A stretch of DNA of 64,000 nt from contig NZ_JAFBBV010000001.1 of the NCBI RefSeq assembly GCF_016907365.1, positions 558,001-622,000 of the forward strand. Reading direction: 5' to 3'. This document shows, piece after piece, positions 7,227 to 14,987 of the stretch. The stretch's first letter is position 1; each line of letters starts with the position of its first letter. The position numbers and the translations under genes are program-made. Source of the DNA: Oerskovia paurometabola. Lineage in GTDB: Bacteria > Actinomycetota > Actinomycetes > Actinomycetales > Cellulomonadaceae. Below the pieces are notes generated by a model. It ran no database searches, was not told where the DNA came from, and was given only the letters and a program-made list of their open reading frames with translations.

Positions 7227-8483
7227 ATGAGTCATCTGATGAGCGCTGAAAGGTTCGACGATTCGTTGTGGGACGTCGTGGTGGTCGGCGCAAGCCTTGC
7301 CGGGTGCGCTACGGCGATCCACTTCAGCAAGATGGGCCACCGTGTCGCGGTCGTCGAGAAGAGAGTGACGGCTGTCGAGCACTACAAGCAGCTGTGCACT
7401 CATTTCATCCAGCCGCACGCAGCACCGCTGCTTGCTCCTCTCGGCCTCGAGCATCTCCTGGACCCCGCGAGGTCGGTCATGACCCGGGGACTCTTCGTCA
7501 CCCCCGGGGGAACCATCGATGCGTCCTACGGCGACGACCCGAGCGCGCGCGCGCTGAATCTCGAGCGCCGTGTGCTCGACCCTGCGATTCGCGAGGCTGC
7601 GAGGAGGCAGGGTGTCCGATTCTTCGACCGGACGAGCGTGGAGGCGCTCGAACGGGATGGGACGGACTGGCTCCTGGGCGTCCGCACCGTGCACGGGTCC
7701 CGCCGGGTGCGAGCTCGGCTGGTCGTCGCTGCTGACGGGCGTCGTTCGCGGCTGGCCGGGCTGCTCGGGAACACGACAGAACAGCGCCCGAACGACCGTG
7801 CGGCGATCTTCGGCTACTTCACGGGGATTGCTGCGTTGGAAGGAAATCGCTCGATCTTCATTCGAAACGGCAAGGACATGGCATGCGTCTACCCGCTGGT
7901 CGGCGGTCGGACCGCCCTCGTCCTGTTTGCCGAGAAGTCCCGGATCGCGAACTGGGACGGTCCCGACGACCGCCTCGCGGGGCTTCTCGCGTACTTCGCA
8001 GGCCTGCAAGAATCGCCACCCCTGAGTGGCGCGGTCCTGGACTCGCCTCTGTTGGGGTATGCCGACTACCCCAACCAGATCCGTCAGCCTGTCGCCGGTT
8101 CTGTACCGTTCGTCGGCGATGCCGCGCTCTCGCTCGACGCCATGAGCGGCGTCGGTTGCGGCTTCGCCCTGTCTTCGGCAGACCTTCTGGCACGCTCCTT
8201 CGTCGGGAGATCTCTGGACACCGGAGACGTCAGAGAGGGACTGGACGACTATGGGCTGCGCTTCGAGGCAGCGTTCCGGCCTCACGTGGACGGGATCTGC
8301 GCGGATTCGCTCGTCCAGAAGGACGAGTCCACCCAGCAGAGGGTGTTCGAGGCCATCTGTGGAAGCCCCGGGCTGAGTCGGGAGTACCTGTCCTTGACGG
8401 GTCGCCTGTCGATGCCGGCCGACTTCCAGCGGGCTCTCATGCGAACCCTGATGACGAGGGCCAGGAGCGGTGCGATCGCCTAG
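7227..8483 (+). CDS. FAD-dependent oxidoreductase of the geranylgeranyl-reductase/halogenase-like family
   Basis: This flavoprotein of 418 residues begins with a Rossmann dinucleotide motif (VVVVGASLAGCATAIHF, then VVEKR). It has the second FAD motif VVAADGRRSRLAG in the middle and the GDAALSLDAMSGVGCG block that contacts the FAD ribityl chain. I see no tryptophan-halogenase WxWxIP motif, so monooxygenation or dehydrogenation is more likely. In this cluster it is a candidate for oxidising the hydrazine nitrogen or carrier-bound intermediate to a hydrazone, azo, azoxy or diazo group; that is inference. The ATG at 7227 follows an AGAAAG-like site; a second in-frame ATG lies at 7239. Confidence 0.88.
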   Translation: MSHLMSAERFDDSLWDVVVVGASLAGCATAIHFSKMGHRVAVVEKRVTAVEHYKQLCTHFIQPHAAPLLAPLGLEHLLDPARSVMTRGLFVTPGGTIDASYGDDPSARALNLERRVLDPAIREAARRQGVRFFDRTSVEALERDGTDWLLGVRTVHGSRRVRARLVVAADGRRSRLAGLLGNTTEQRPNDRAAIFGYFTGIAALEGNRSIFIRNGKDMACVYPLVGGRTALVLFAEKSRIANWDGPDDRLAGLLAYFAGLQESPPLSGAVLDSPLLGYADYPNQIRQPVAGSVPFVGDAALSLDAMSGVGCGFALSSADLLARSFVGRSLDTGDVREGLDDYGLRFEAAFRPHVDGICADSLVQKDESTQQRVFEAICGSPGLSREYLSLTGRLSMPADFQRALMRTLMTRARSGAIA

Positions 8484-8629
8484 TTCCCTTCCGGTCCGGC
8501 GTCGCGCGCCCGGCACCGACGACGACACGTTTCGCCTCGCTCGTCACGGAGCGGAAGCATGCCCGATCGCTTCTCCTTCGCTATGAGTGCTCGCGGCGAG
8601 ATCTCCCACGACAGAAGACGGAGGAGCCG

Positions 8630-9184
8630 ATGCCACGCATCGCTTTCACGACGTTCGCCATCCTCAGGGCGCCGTACGGTGAGCCGGAAGTCCAGGACTT
8701 CGACGACATGACTCCCGCGACGTTCGACGAAGCTGAGCGGAGCGAGGGGTTCATCGCCCGAGCAAAAGAGGACCCCGGCCAGAGCCATCTCTCCAACTTC
8801 CAGCGTGACTGGGGTGTGTGGGGGACGTTCGAGGTCCCTCGCTTCTACACGGGCGGCCGGACGGACGAGCTGGACAGCAGGGCTTCGACCCTGTCGCTGT
8901 GGAGGGACCTGGACTCGGTTTTCGCCTTCGTCTACACCGGGCTGCACCGCACGGCACTGACGAGGCGTCACGAGTGGTTCCTGAAGCCCGAGTGGCCCAC
9001 CTATGCGGCGTGGTGGATCGCTGACGACGAGCTCCCCACCTGGAAGGACGCCTGTCAACGGTTGGAGCACCTGCACGACCACGGCTCGACACCCGCCTCG
9101 TTCACCCTCCGTCAGGCGTTCACCTCGGACGGGCAACCCACTCGTGTGCGCGGGCTCGCCACACGCCAGCCGGTCGGTGGATGA
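8630..9184 (+). CDS. DUF3291-family protein
   Basis: This 184-residue soluble protein matches the DUF3291 pattern: an N-terminal strand followed by a WWIADDELPTW segment, with YTGLHRTALTRRHEWF in the middle. The family has a dimeric alpha+beta-barrel-like fold and no settled biochemical role, although some members sit beside monooxygenases. The ATG at 8630 has a very good GGAGGAG ribosome binding site at 8620-8626. It lies between the FAD oxidoreductase and the hydrazine synthetase, and 146 non-coding bases precede it. It may be a tailoring or accessory enzyme. The family call rests on motif memory and should be checked by profile search. Confidence 0.75.
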   Translation: MPRIAFTTFAILRAPYGEPEVQDFDDMTPATFDEAERSEGFIARAKEDPGQSHLSNFQRDWGVWGTFEVPRFYTGGRTDELDSRASTLSLWRDLDSVFAFVYTGLHRTALTRRHEWFLKPEWPTYAAWWIADDELPTWKDACQRLEHLHDHGSTPASFTLRQAFTSDGQPTRVRGLATRQPVGG

Positions 9185-9226
9185 CCTCGACCGTCCGTCC
9201 ATCCAACACTCCCTGAGGGGCCAATC

Positions 9227-11200
9227 ATGATCACGCGTTCCTTCGACCGCTCGGCGATGAGCTGGTCCTACGACATGCACCTTCAACCGATGCTCTCCGC
9301 CGCCGACATCGAGGGACTGCCCTTCGGTTCGGTCTTCGGCAGCGTTCCGCCGGGCACCGCATCGAAGCGTCACGCCCATCAGGACGGTGAGATGTTCATC
9401 GTCCTGGCAGGCAGAGCGATCGTCTCGCTCGACGGCGAGGAGCGTGAGCTGGGCCCGGGGCAGGTCGTCCATCTCGCGCCCTTCGGCTTTCATGAGATCA
9501 AGAACGACAGCGACGCACCGTTCGACATCGTCTCGATCTACTGGGAGCACATCCCGAGCGCCGTCGCGGCGCTCGAAAAGGTCCCCTCGCGTGACCAGCA
9601 CGCCGAGCGAACCCTCGTGTTCTGCCCCCCTCCGACACCGAACGGCAGCCTGCACCTCGGGCACCTGGCGGGGCCCTACGTACGGGCCGACATGCTGGTC
9701 CGGGCCCTGCGCAGCCTGGGGCGTGACGTCCGTTACATCAGTGGGACCGACGATCACCAGTCGCACGTGGCCGTTGCCGCACGAATGCGTGGACAGAGGC
9801 CGGAGGACGTCGCGACGACCGCAGGCGATGCGATCGTCTCGACCCTGCACACGGCGGGTGTGGGTCTCGACCGACTCACCCGTCCTCTCCAGGACCGGAA
9901 GCACGGGACCCGGATCGCCGAGCTCTTCGAGCAGGTCCTCGCCTCGTCGGCCGTACGAGAGGAGGAACGGCCGACGGCCTACTGCCCGGCGTGCGACCTC
10001 TCGCTCCACCAGGCGTTCGCGCGGGGGGCATGCCCGCACTGCGGTGAGGCCAGCGACGGCGAGATCTGCGAGGCGTGCGGACGACCCAACGAGGCACGCG
10101 ACCTCAAGGGCGTCGAGTGCAGGATCTGCGGCACCCCTGCGGTCCTCCGGTCGGAGCGGGCGCTCTGGCTGGATCTCGACGGGTACAAGGACGAGCTCCG
10201 GGACTACCTGCGCGCCTCGCGCCTGCCTGCGGACCTGCTGGCACTCGTCGATCGGCTCCTTGCCGACCGGCTGCCCCCGTACCGCCTCACCCGGACCAGC
10301 GCGTGGGGGGTGGACCTCGGCGATGGTCAGGTCCTCGATGCCTGGGCGGATCTCGCGCTCACCTTCCTCGACGCGGCGCGGTCCGAGATCGCACAGGGCG
10401 GCCCTGCGGAGGTGGTGCTCTATCTCGGCTACGACAACAGCTTCTACTACGCGGTCCTCCTGCCGGCCCTCGCCTTCGCCACCGGCCTTGCAGAGTGCCT
10501 GCCCGCCACTTTCGTCACCAACCAGTTCCTGCACCTGGGGGACGCGAAGTTCTCGACCAGCCGAGGCCACGCGATCTGGGCGGACGAGCCACTCGCAGCG
10601 TCGGGCCCGGACGCCGTGCGCATCGCCTTGCTGCGCGATGCCCCGGAAGGACGGGTCACCCGGATCATCGAGGAGCGGGCGGCCCAGCCCACGGACGATC
10701 CGTTGTACCGCGGCCTCCAGGAATGGCTGCGAGGTTTCGAGGAGATCAGCACGACGTCGGGGGGCATCGTGCCTGGCACGGGTGCCTGGACGGACAGGCA
10801 CCGGGAGTTCTATCGATACCTCGGTCTGGCCTCCCGCCAGCTGGACGGCGCACTGCTCCCGGAGGCCTTCAGCGCGCGGGGCTACATCCGTCTCCTGGAC
10901 TCCTTCGTCGCTCAGTGCGCCGAGTTTCGAGCCGTCGAGCGGCCGGGCCGCGAGGTGCGGTCGCTGGCAGAGGAGTCCCGGACCAGCCTCGCACTGGAGT
11001 ACCTGGCAGCGAAGGTCTTCGCTGCGCTCGCCTGGCCGGTCGCACCGGAGACGGCGCGCAACGTCTGGGAGTGGCTCGGGCTTCCTGGCGATCCCGTGCG
11101 CGAGACGGACTGGTCGTTCCTCCCGGCCAGCACTCGGTGTGCCTCGCCCGCGCCCACGCTCTCCGCAGAACCGGCTCTCGTGGCCAGCGGGCGACCGTGA
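9227..11200 (+). CDS. Hydrazine synthetase: cupin domain fused to a methionyl-tRNA-synthetase-like domain
   Basis: This 657-residue fusion has the layout of Spb40 (s56-p1) and Tri28 (triacsin), which form an N-N bond between N6-hydroxylysine and an amino acid. Residues 40-110 are a cupin with metal ligands HxHxxxxE (His49, His51, Glu55) and His89. Residues 128-657 resemble class I MetRS: the HIGH-type motif HLGH at 143-146, four CxxC pairs (253/256, 269/272, 281/284, 298/301) suited to two zinc knuckles, the KMSKS-type motif KFSTS at 441-445 and a helical C-terminal part. The synthetase part is thought to activate an amino acid and the cupin to join it to the hydroxylated amine. A lysine N-hydroxylase and FAD oxidase follow directly. 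The partner amino acid (glycine in the known cases) cannot be read from the sequence. Confidence 0.93.
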   Translation: MITRSFDRSAMSWSYDMHLQPMLSAADIEGLPFGSVFGSVPPGTASKRHAHQDGEMFIVLAGRAIVSLDGEERELGPGQVVHLAPFGFHEIKNDSDAPFDIVSIYWEHIPSAVAALEKVPSRDQHAERTLVFCPPPTPNGSLHLGHLAGPYVRADMLVRALRSLGRDVRYISGTDDHQSHVAVAARMRGQRPEDVATTAGDAIVSTLHTAGVGLDRLTRPLQDRKHGTRIAELFEQVLASSAVREEERPTAYCPACDLSLHQAFARGACPHCGEASDGEICEACGRPNEARDLKGVECRICGTPAVLRSERALWLDLDGYKDELRDYLRASRLPADLLALVDRLLADRLPPYRLTRTSAWGVDLGDGQVLDAWADLALTFLDAARSEIAQGGPAEVVLYLGYDNSFYYAVLLPALAFATGLAECLPATFVTNQFLHLGDAKFSTSRGHAIWADEPLAASGPDAVRIALLRDAPEGRVTRIIEERAAQPTDDPLYRGLQEWLRGFEEISTTSGGIVPGTGAWTDRHREFYRYLGLASRQLDGALLPEAFSARGYIRLLDSFVAQCAEFRAVERPGREVRSLAEESRTSLALEYLAAKVFAALAWPVAPETARNVWEWLGLPGDPVRETDWSFLPASTRCASPAPTLSAEPALVASGRP

Positions 11201-12321
11201 GCAGGCCAGGTCCGCCGTCCTCCCTCGACGACTCGGGCCTGCCCGCTCGTGCCGACGTCGTGGTGGTGGGAGCGGGGATCCTGGGCGCCGCAGTCGCGCA
11301 CTACCTGGCACAGCGAGGGGCGTCCGTCCTGGTACTGGAGCAGGGGGCGCAGGCGGGCAGCGGAGCCACCGGACGGTCTGGTGGCATGGTTCGCGCCTAC
11401 GACCCCGATCCGTCGGTCGCCGACCTGGCGCTGCGAAGCCTGGCCACCTACCGGAACCCTGATGAGTGGGCCCGCGGGGCTGCACCCCTGCACGTGGTCG
11501 GCGCGGTGACCATCGCCGACCCGGGGCGCGATCAGGAGCTGGAGGCGGCCGCCGGGCAGATCAACTCTGCGCTCGGCACCGCTGCCCACGTCGTCGTCGG
11601 GTCTGGCGAAGCGGCCGGTATCGGGCTCGCCGGCGGTGTCGCGTTGGTCGAGCCGGACGCTGGCTGGGTGCAACCGTCGCAGGTCACCGAGGACTGGTTG
11701 CATCAGGCGGTCGGCAATAGAGCTCGCGTCCGCTATGGCGTGCGTGTGCTCGCGATCGAGGAGCACCGCGCTCGTCCCCGGGTGCTCACCGACGCCGGAA
11801 CGGTGGTGGCGGGAGCCGTCGTCGCGGCCGTCGGAGCGTGGGCCGCGCACCCGGTACCCGGGATGCGCCCTGGGGCGGCGGTCCGGTCACGCTCGATCCA
11901 GGTGAGCATCGTCGATCGGCTGCAACCGACACAGCCTCATGCGACGTTCGTGGATCTGCGCAACGGGACGTACGCGAAGCCGATCGGCTCCGAGCAGACG
12001 CTGATCGGCCTCCCGCACCTCGTCTGGGACTCGCCGTTCGACGCGCCGCCGGATCCCGTGCACGAGCAGCACACCCTCCGTGCGCTGGCCGCCCACCTTC
12101 CATGGCTCGGGTCGACGGTGCATCACCGGACGGTCCGCGCATCTGACGCGTTCGATCTGCAGTCCGCTGCCGACCGGGGGCCCGAGCTGCTGAGCGAGAC
12201 GGACACACGGCATGTGTGGTCTGTACGGGGAGGCAACGGCGTCGGGGTCAGAGTGGCACCGGAGGCGGGCCGGCGAATCGCTGACGTAGTCGTCGCGGAC
12301 CTCTTGCCTGGTGTCGCCTGA
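11197..12321 (+). CDS. FAD-dependent amine/glycine-oxidase-like enzyme (DAO family)
   Basis: This 374-residue flavoenzyme has an N-terminal FAD motif (VVVVGAGILGAAVAHYLAQ, then LVLEQG), the ATGRSGGM segment after it and a C-terminal SVRGGNGVGVRVAPEAG block. This is the DadA/ThiO/sarcosine oxidase pattern. In the known hydrazine pathways a flavin oxidase cleaves the N6-substituted lysine hydrazine to give free hydrazinoacetic acid and 2-aminoadipate 6-semialdehyde, and this protein is the natural candidate for that step. The GTG start overlaps the hydrazine synthetase stop by four bases, so the two are translationally coupled. I am sure of the superfamily; the reaction is inferred from context. 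Confidence 0.9.
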   Translation: MSRPGPPSSLDDSGLPARADVVVVGAGILGAAVAHYLAQRGASVLVLEQGAQAGSGATGRSGGMVRAYDPDPSVADLALRSLATYRNPDEWARGAAPLHVVGAVTIADPGRDQELEAAAGQINSALGTAAHVVVGSGEAAGIGLAGGVALVEPDAGWVQPSQVTEDWLHQAVGNRARVRYGVRVLAIEEHRARPRVLTDAGTVVAGAVVAAVGAWAAHPVPGMRPGAAVRSRSIQVSIVDRLQPTQPHATFVDLRNGTYAKPIGSEQTLIGLPHLVWDSPFDAPPDPVHEQHTLRALAAHLPWLGSTVHHRTVRASDAFDLQSAADRGPELLSETDTRHVWSVRGGNGVGVRVAPEAGRRIADVVVADLLPGVA

Positions 12322-12391
12322 TGGCTCGCTCCTCAAGACCTGTCCGGAGATCACTCGCCTGGCTTATTCGACATTCCATCAAGGGGGAACA

Positions 12392-13693
12392 ATGACCCGC
12401 TGCCACGACGTCATAGGCATCGGCTTCGGCCCTGCCAACCTGGCTCTCGCGATCGCGCTCGAGGAAGAGGGGTACGGCCTGGACGTCCGCTTTCTCGAGT
12501 CCTCTGCCGGGCCGTCGTGGCAGAGCGCCATGATGCTCGACGGATCGGACATCCAGAACCATCCGGTGCGAGATCTCGTGTCGCTGCGCAACCCTCGCAG
12601 CCGCTACAGCTTCATCAACTTCCTGTTCGAGAACGGCCGCCTCCTCGAGCACCTCAACGTCCCCATGGAGTTTCCCCTCCGCAAGGAGTACGCGCAGTAC
12701 GTCACCTGGGCAGCCAGGCTGCTCGGCGGGCAGGTCGACTATGGCGTTCACGTCACGGGTGTAGCCCTCGGAAAGGACGCGGAGGGCGAGTCGTACTACG
12801 AGGTGACGACCTCGACCGGGGAAGTCTTGCGCGCGCGAGCCCTCGTGATCGGCACCGGGCGATCTCCGTTCGTTCCGGCACCGTTTGACGAGGTCGACTC
12901 CCCAAGGGTCTTCCACCTGACGCGATACCTGCCCGCGCTGCAGGAGATGGAAGCGCTTGGAGCACGCCAGGACGGTGGGCGGACGCCACGAGCGGTCGTG
13001 GTCGTCGGTGGCAGCCAGAGCGCGGTCGAACTGACTCTGGACCTTTCCCGGCGATACCCGACAGCCCAGGTGACCAACCTTGCACGGTCCCTCACCCTGC
13101 GGCAGAAGGACACGAGCCCGTTCAGCGAGGAGGGGTACTTTCCCCACTTCACCGACTACTACTACCGGGCCACCCGAGAGCGGAAGAACGCCATCGACGC
13201 GTTCATGCGGCCCACGAACTACTCGTCTGCCGATGGCGACGTCCTGCGCGAGCTGTATCGCCTGATGTACGAGCAGCGGATCGACGGCGATCAGCGGGTA
13301 CGCGTTCGCGGCAGCCGCCAGGTGCGCAGCCTCGAGGTCGGTGAGGACGGCGTCCGGCTGAGCGTCGACGAGCTGAACACGGGCGCGCACGAAGAGCTCG
13401 AGGCGGACTTCGTCGTCCTGGCCACCGGGTTCCGCGACTTGGGCCCTGCCTCTCATCAGGAGCGGGTCCCAGCGCTCGTGCGCCACATCGCCGACGACTT
13501 CGTCTTCGACGACCATGGCTACCTGGTCGTCGGGACCGACTACGAGGTGCGTCCGGCGGATGTCACGACGCCTGCGCTCTTTCTCAACGGACTGTGCGAG
13601 TCGAGCCACGGGATCGGAGACGCCGGATCGTTCAGCCTGCTGTCGCTCAGGGCGAAGATCATCGCAGACAGCCTCTGGAAGCGACTCGCGTAG
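12392..13693 (+). CDS. Lysine/ornithine N-hydroxylase-type flavin monooxygenase
   Basis: This 433-residue enzyme is of the IucD/SidA/PvdA class, which hydroxylates the side-chain amine of lysine or ornithine using NADPH, FAD and oxygen. Visible motifs are the FAD site GIGFGPANLALAIAL near residue 9, the NADPH site VVVGGSQSAVEL at about 205-216, the ATGFRD strand and the C-terminal SHGIGDAGSFSLLSLRAK block. The ATG at 12392 has an AAGGGGGA ribosome binding site at 12381-12388. Next to the hydrazine synthetase it most likely makes N6-hydroxylysine (the Spb38/Tri26 role). A siderophore role is less likely because no siderophore synthetase or ferric uptake gene is nearby. Confidence 0.94.
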   Translation: MTRCHDVIGIGFGPANLALAIALEEEGYGLDVRFLESSAGPSWQSAMMLDGSDIQNHPVRDLVSLRNPRSRYSFINFLFENGRLLEHLNVPMEFPLRKEYAQYVTWAARLLGGQVDYGVHVTGVALGKDAEGESYYEVTTSTGEVLRARALVIGTGRSPFVPAPFDEVDSPRVFHLTRYLPALQEMEALGARQDGGRTPRAVVVVGGSQSAVELTLDLSRRYPTAQVTNLARSLTLRQKDTSPFSEEGYFPHFTDYYYRATRERKNAIDAFMRPTNYSSADGDVLRELYRLMYEQRIDGDQRVRVRGSRQVRSLEVGEDGVRLSVDELNTGAHEELEADFVVLATGFRDLGPASHQERVPALVRHIADDFVFDDHGYLVVGTDYEVRPADVTTPALFLNGLCESSHGIGDAGSFSLLSLRAKIIADSLWKRLA

Positions 13694-14919
13694 TGAGTCC
13701 GGAACGAACAGCCGCGACTGGTACGGCTGGACCACCTGCTGGCCGCGTGACCACCGCAGACAGGAAGGTGCCAGCGTACGAGCCGGCCGTCACCCGTGGG
13801 ATCACCGGTGCCGTGCTCGGCGCAGGGATGGTGGTGATGCCCCCGGTCGTCTCGGCCGTGGCGGGCGAGAGAGACCTTCTGGCGTGGTCGGTCCACGTGG
13901 CGCTCGGTGGCTCGGTCAGCCTCGTCCTCTGCGCGTTGGTCGTTCGGGCAAGGCTTCGCCCGACCACGTTGGCGGGCGTCCTCGGGGTCGTGTGGGGACC
14001 GTGGGCGCGACGGACGCAGGACCTTGCCATGGCCGTCGCGTTCACCGCGGGGCAGGCAGCGATCGCCTGGTTCGTCGCGACCAGTCTCCTGACGGCCGCT
14101 GACGGCACGCTGCCCTCGTCCGACGGAGACGGCTTGGTGATCGCGTGGGGCATTCTTGCTCTGGCAGTCCTGGGGGCCCTCAGTCCGCTCCGTATCCCGG
14201 CCGTGATGATCCGGTGGCGGCCGTGGATTGCCGGGCTGCTGGCCCTCTCCTGTGCGGCGGCGGGCTGGCCCGCCGGAGCCAACGGAGCCGCCGGATCGCC
14301 GCTGGCGCCGTCGGGCCTGGCGCCCGGCGGGGCGTTGTGGCTGGCGATCGCCGCGTTGTTCTTTGCCGGCGTCGGTTGGGAGTCCGTGACAGAGCTGGCC
14401 CCCAGGGCCGGGGCCACACGGGGGCGCTCCATGGCGGGGACGGCGCTGGGCGCAGCGGCTGTGGCGGTCGTCCTGCTGGGCCTTGCCGCGGTCCAGCGGT
14501 CGGTCGTCGGTGTGACGAGCGCACCGTACGGCACCCCGGTGCCGCTGCGGTGGGCGCTCGCAGGAGCGACCGGCGTCGTGCTCACCTCGTACTGCCTCAC
14601 CAACGTGCGCACAGCCGCCGGTATCGCTTCTCGGGTGGCACCTGGGGCGTGTCGCGCTGGCGACAGCACGGCGCCCGCCAGGTCTCTGGTCGGCATCGTC
14701 GGTGTCGCGTGCTGCGGATTTGCGTGGCTGGGGGACCGGGACGGCGGTGTTCCGCTGCTCCTCCTGGGGCCGGCCGCAGCCGTCGGCTTCGGGTACGCCC
14801 TGGCCGCGGCCGGCGCCGTGAGGTACGGCGGGCCGGTCCTGCGATGTTCCGGAGCGTTGCTCGTCCTGGCGCTCGTGTTGCTGTCGGTGCTCGCAGTGCC
14901 GATCCTGCACACCGCATGA
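13693..14919 (+). CDS. APC-superfamily amino-acid permease-like membrane protein
   Basis: This 408-residue membrane protein has about ten to twelve hydrophobic segments and a GAVLGAGMVVMPPVV motif at the first helix, the unwound-helix signature of AdiC/YjeH-type amino-acid transporters. The GTG at 13693 overlaps the last base of the hydroxylase stop; a GTG at 13747 is an alternative start. It may import a precursor amino acid such as lysine, or export a product or intermediate. It lacks the extra loops of larger amino-acid permeases. Substrate and direction cannot be read from the sequence, but its tight position within the operon supports a role in the pathway. Confidence 0.82.
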   Translation: MSPERTAATGTAGPPAGRVTTADRKVPAYEPAVTRGITGAVLGAGMVVMPPVVSAVAGERDLLAWSVHVALGGSVSLVLCALVVRARLRPTTLAGVLGVVWGPWARRTQDLAMAVAFTAGQAAIAWFVATSLLTAADGTLPSSDGDGLVIAWGILALAVLGALSPLRIPAVMIRWRPWIAGLLALSCAAAGWPAGANGAAGSPLAPSGLAPGGALWLAIAALFFAGVGWESVTELAPRAGATRGRSMAGTALGAAAVAVVLLGLAAVQRSVVGVTSAPYGTPVPLRWALAGATGVVLTSYCLTNVRTAAGIASRVAPGACRAGDSTAPARSLVGIVGVACCGFAWLGDRDGGVPLLLLGPAAAVGFGYALAAAGAVRYGGPVLRCSGALLVLALVLLSVLAVPILHTA

Positions 14920-14987
14920 ACTGCTCGCGAGCGACATCGCGGCCGAATCCGTTCCCCCTCGTCCCAGCCACTCCCACGGAGGCCTTC

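Noticed and set aside
7227..8483. Flavin-dependent tryptophan-type halogenase
   Set aside because: No WxWxIP motif or halogenase lysine context could be seen.
9227..11200. Housekeeping methionyl-tRNA synthetase
   Set aside because: The N-terminal cupin, modified KMSKS (KFSTS), and location inside a biosynthetic operon next to a lysine N-hydroxylase point to a hydrazine synthetase.
8480..11485. A 1001-codon open frame on the - strand opposite the hydrazine synthetase and neighbours
   Set aside because: It is a high-GC antisense shadow: no family motifs, Arg/Gly/Pro-rich random composition, and it covers several well-supported + strand genes.
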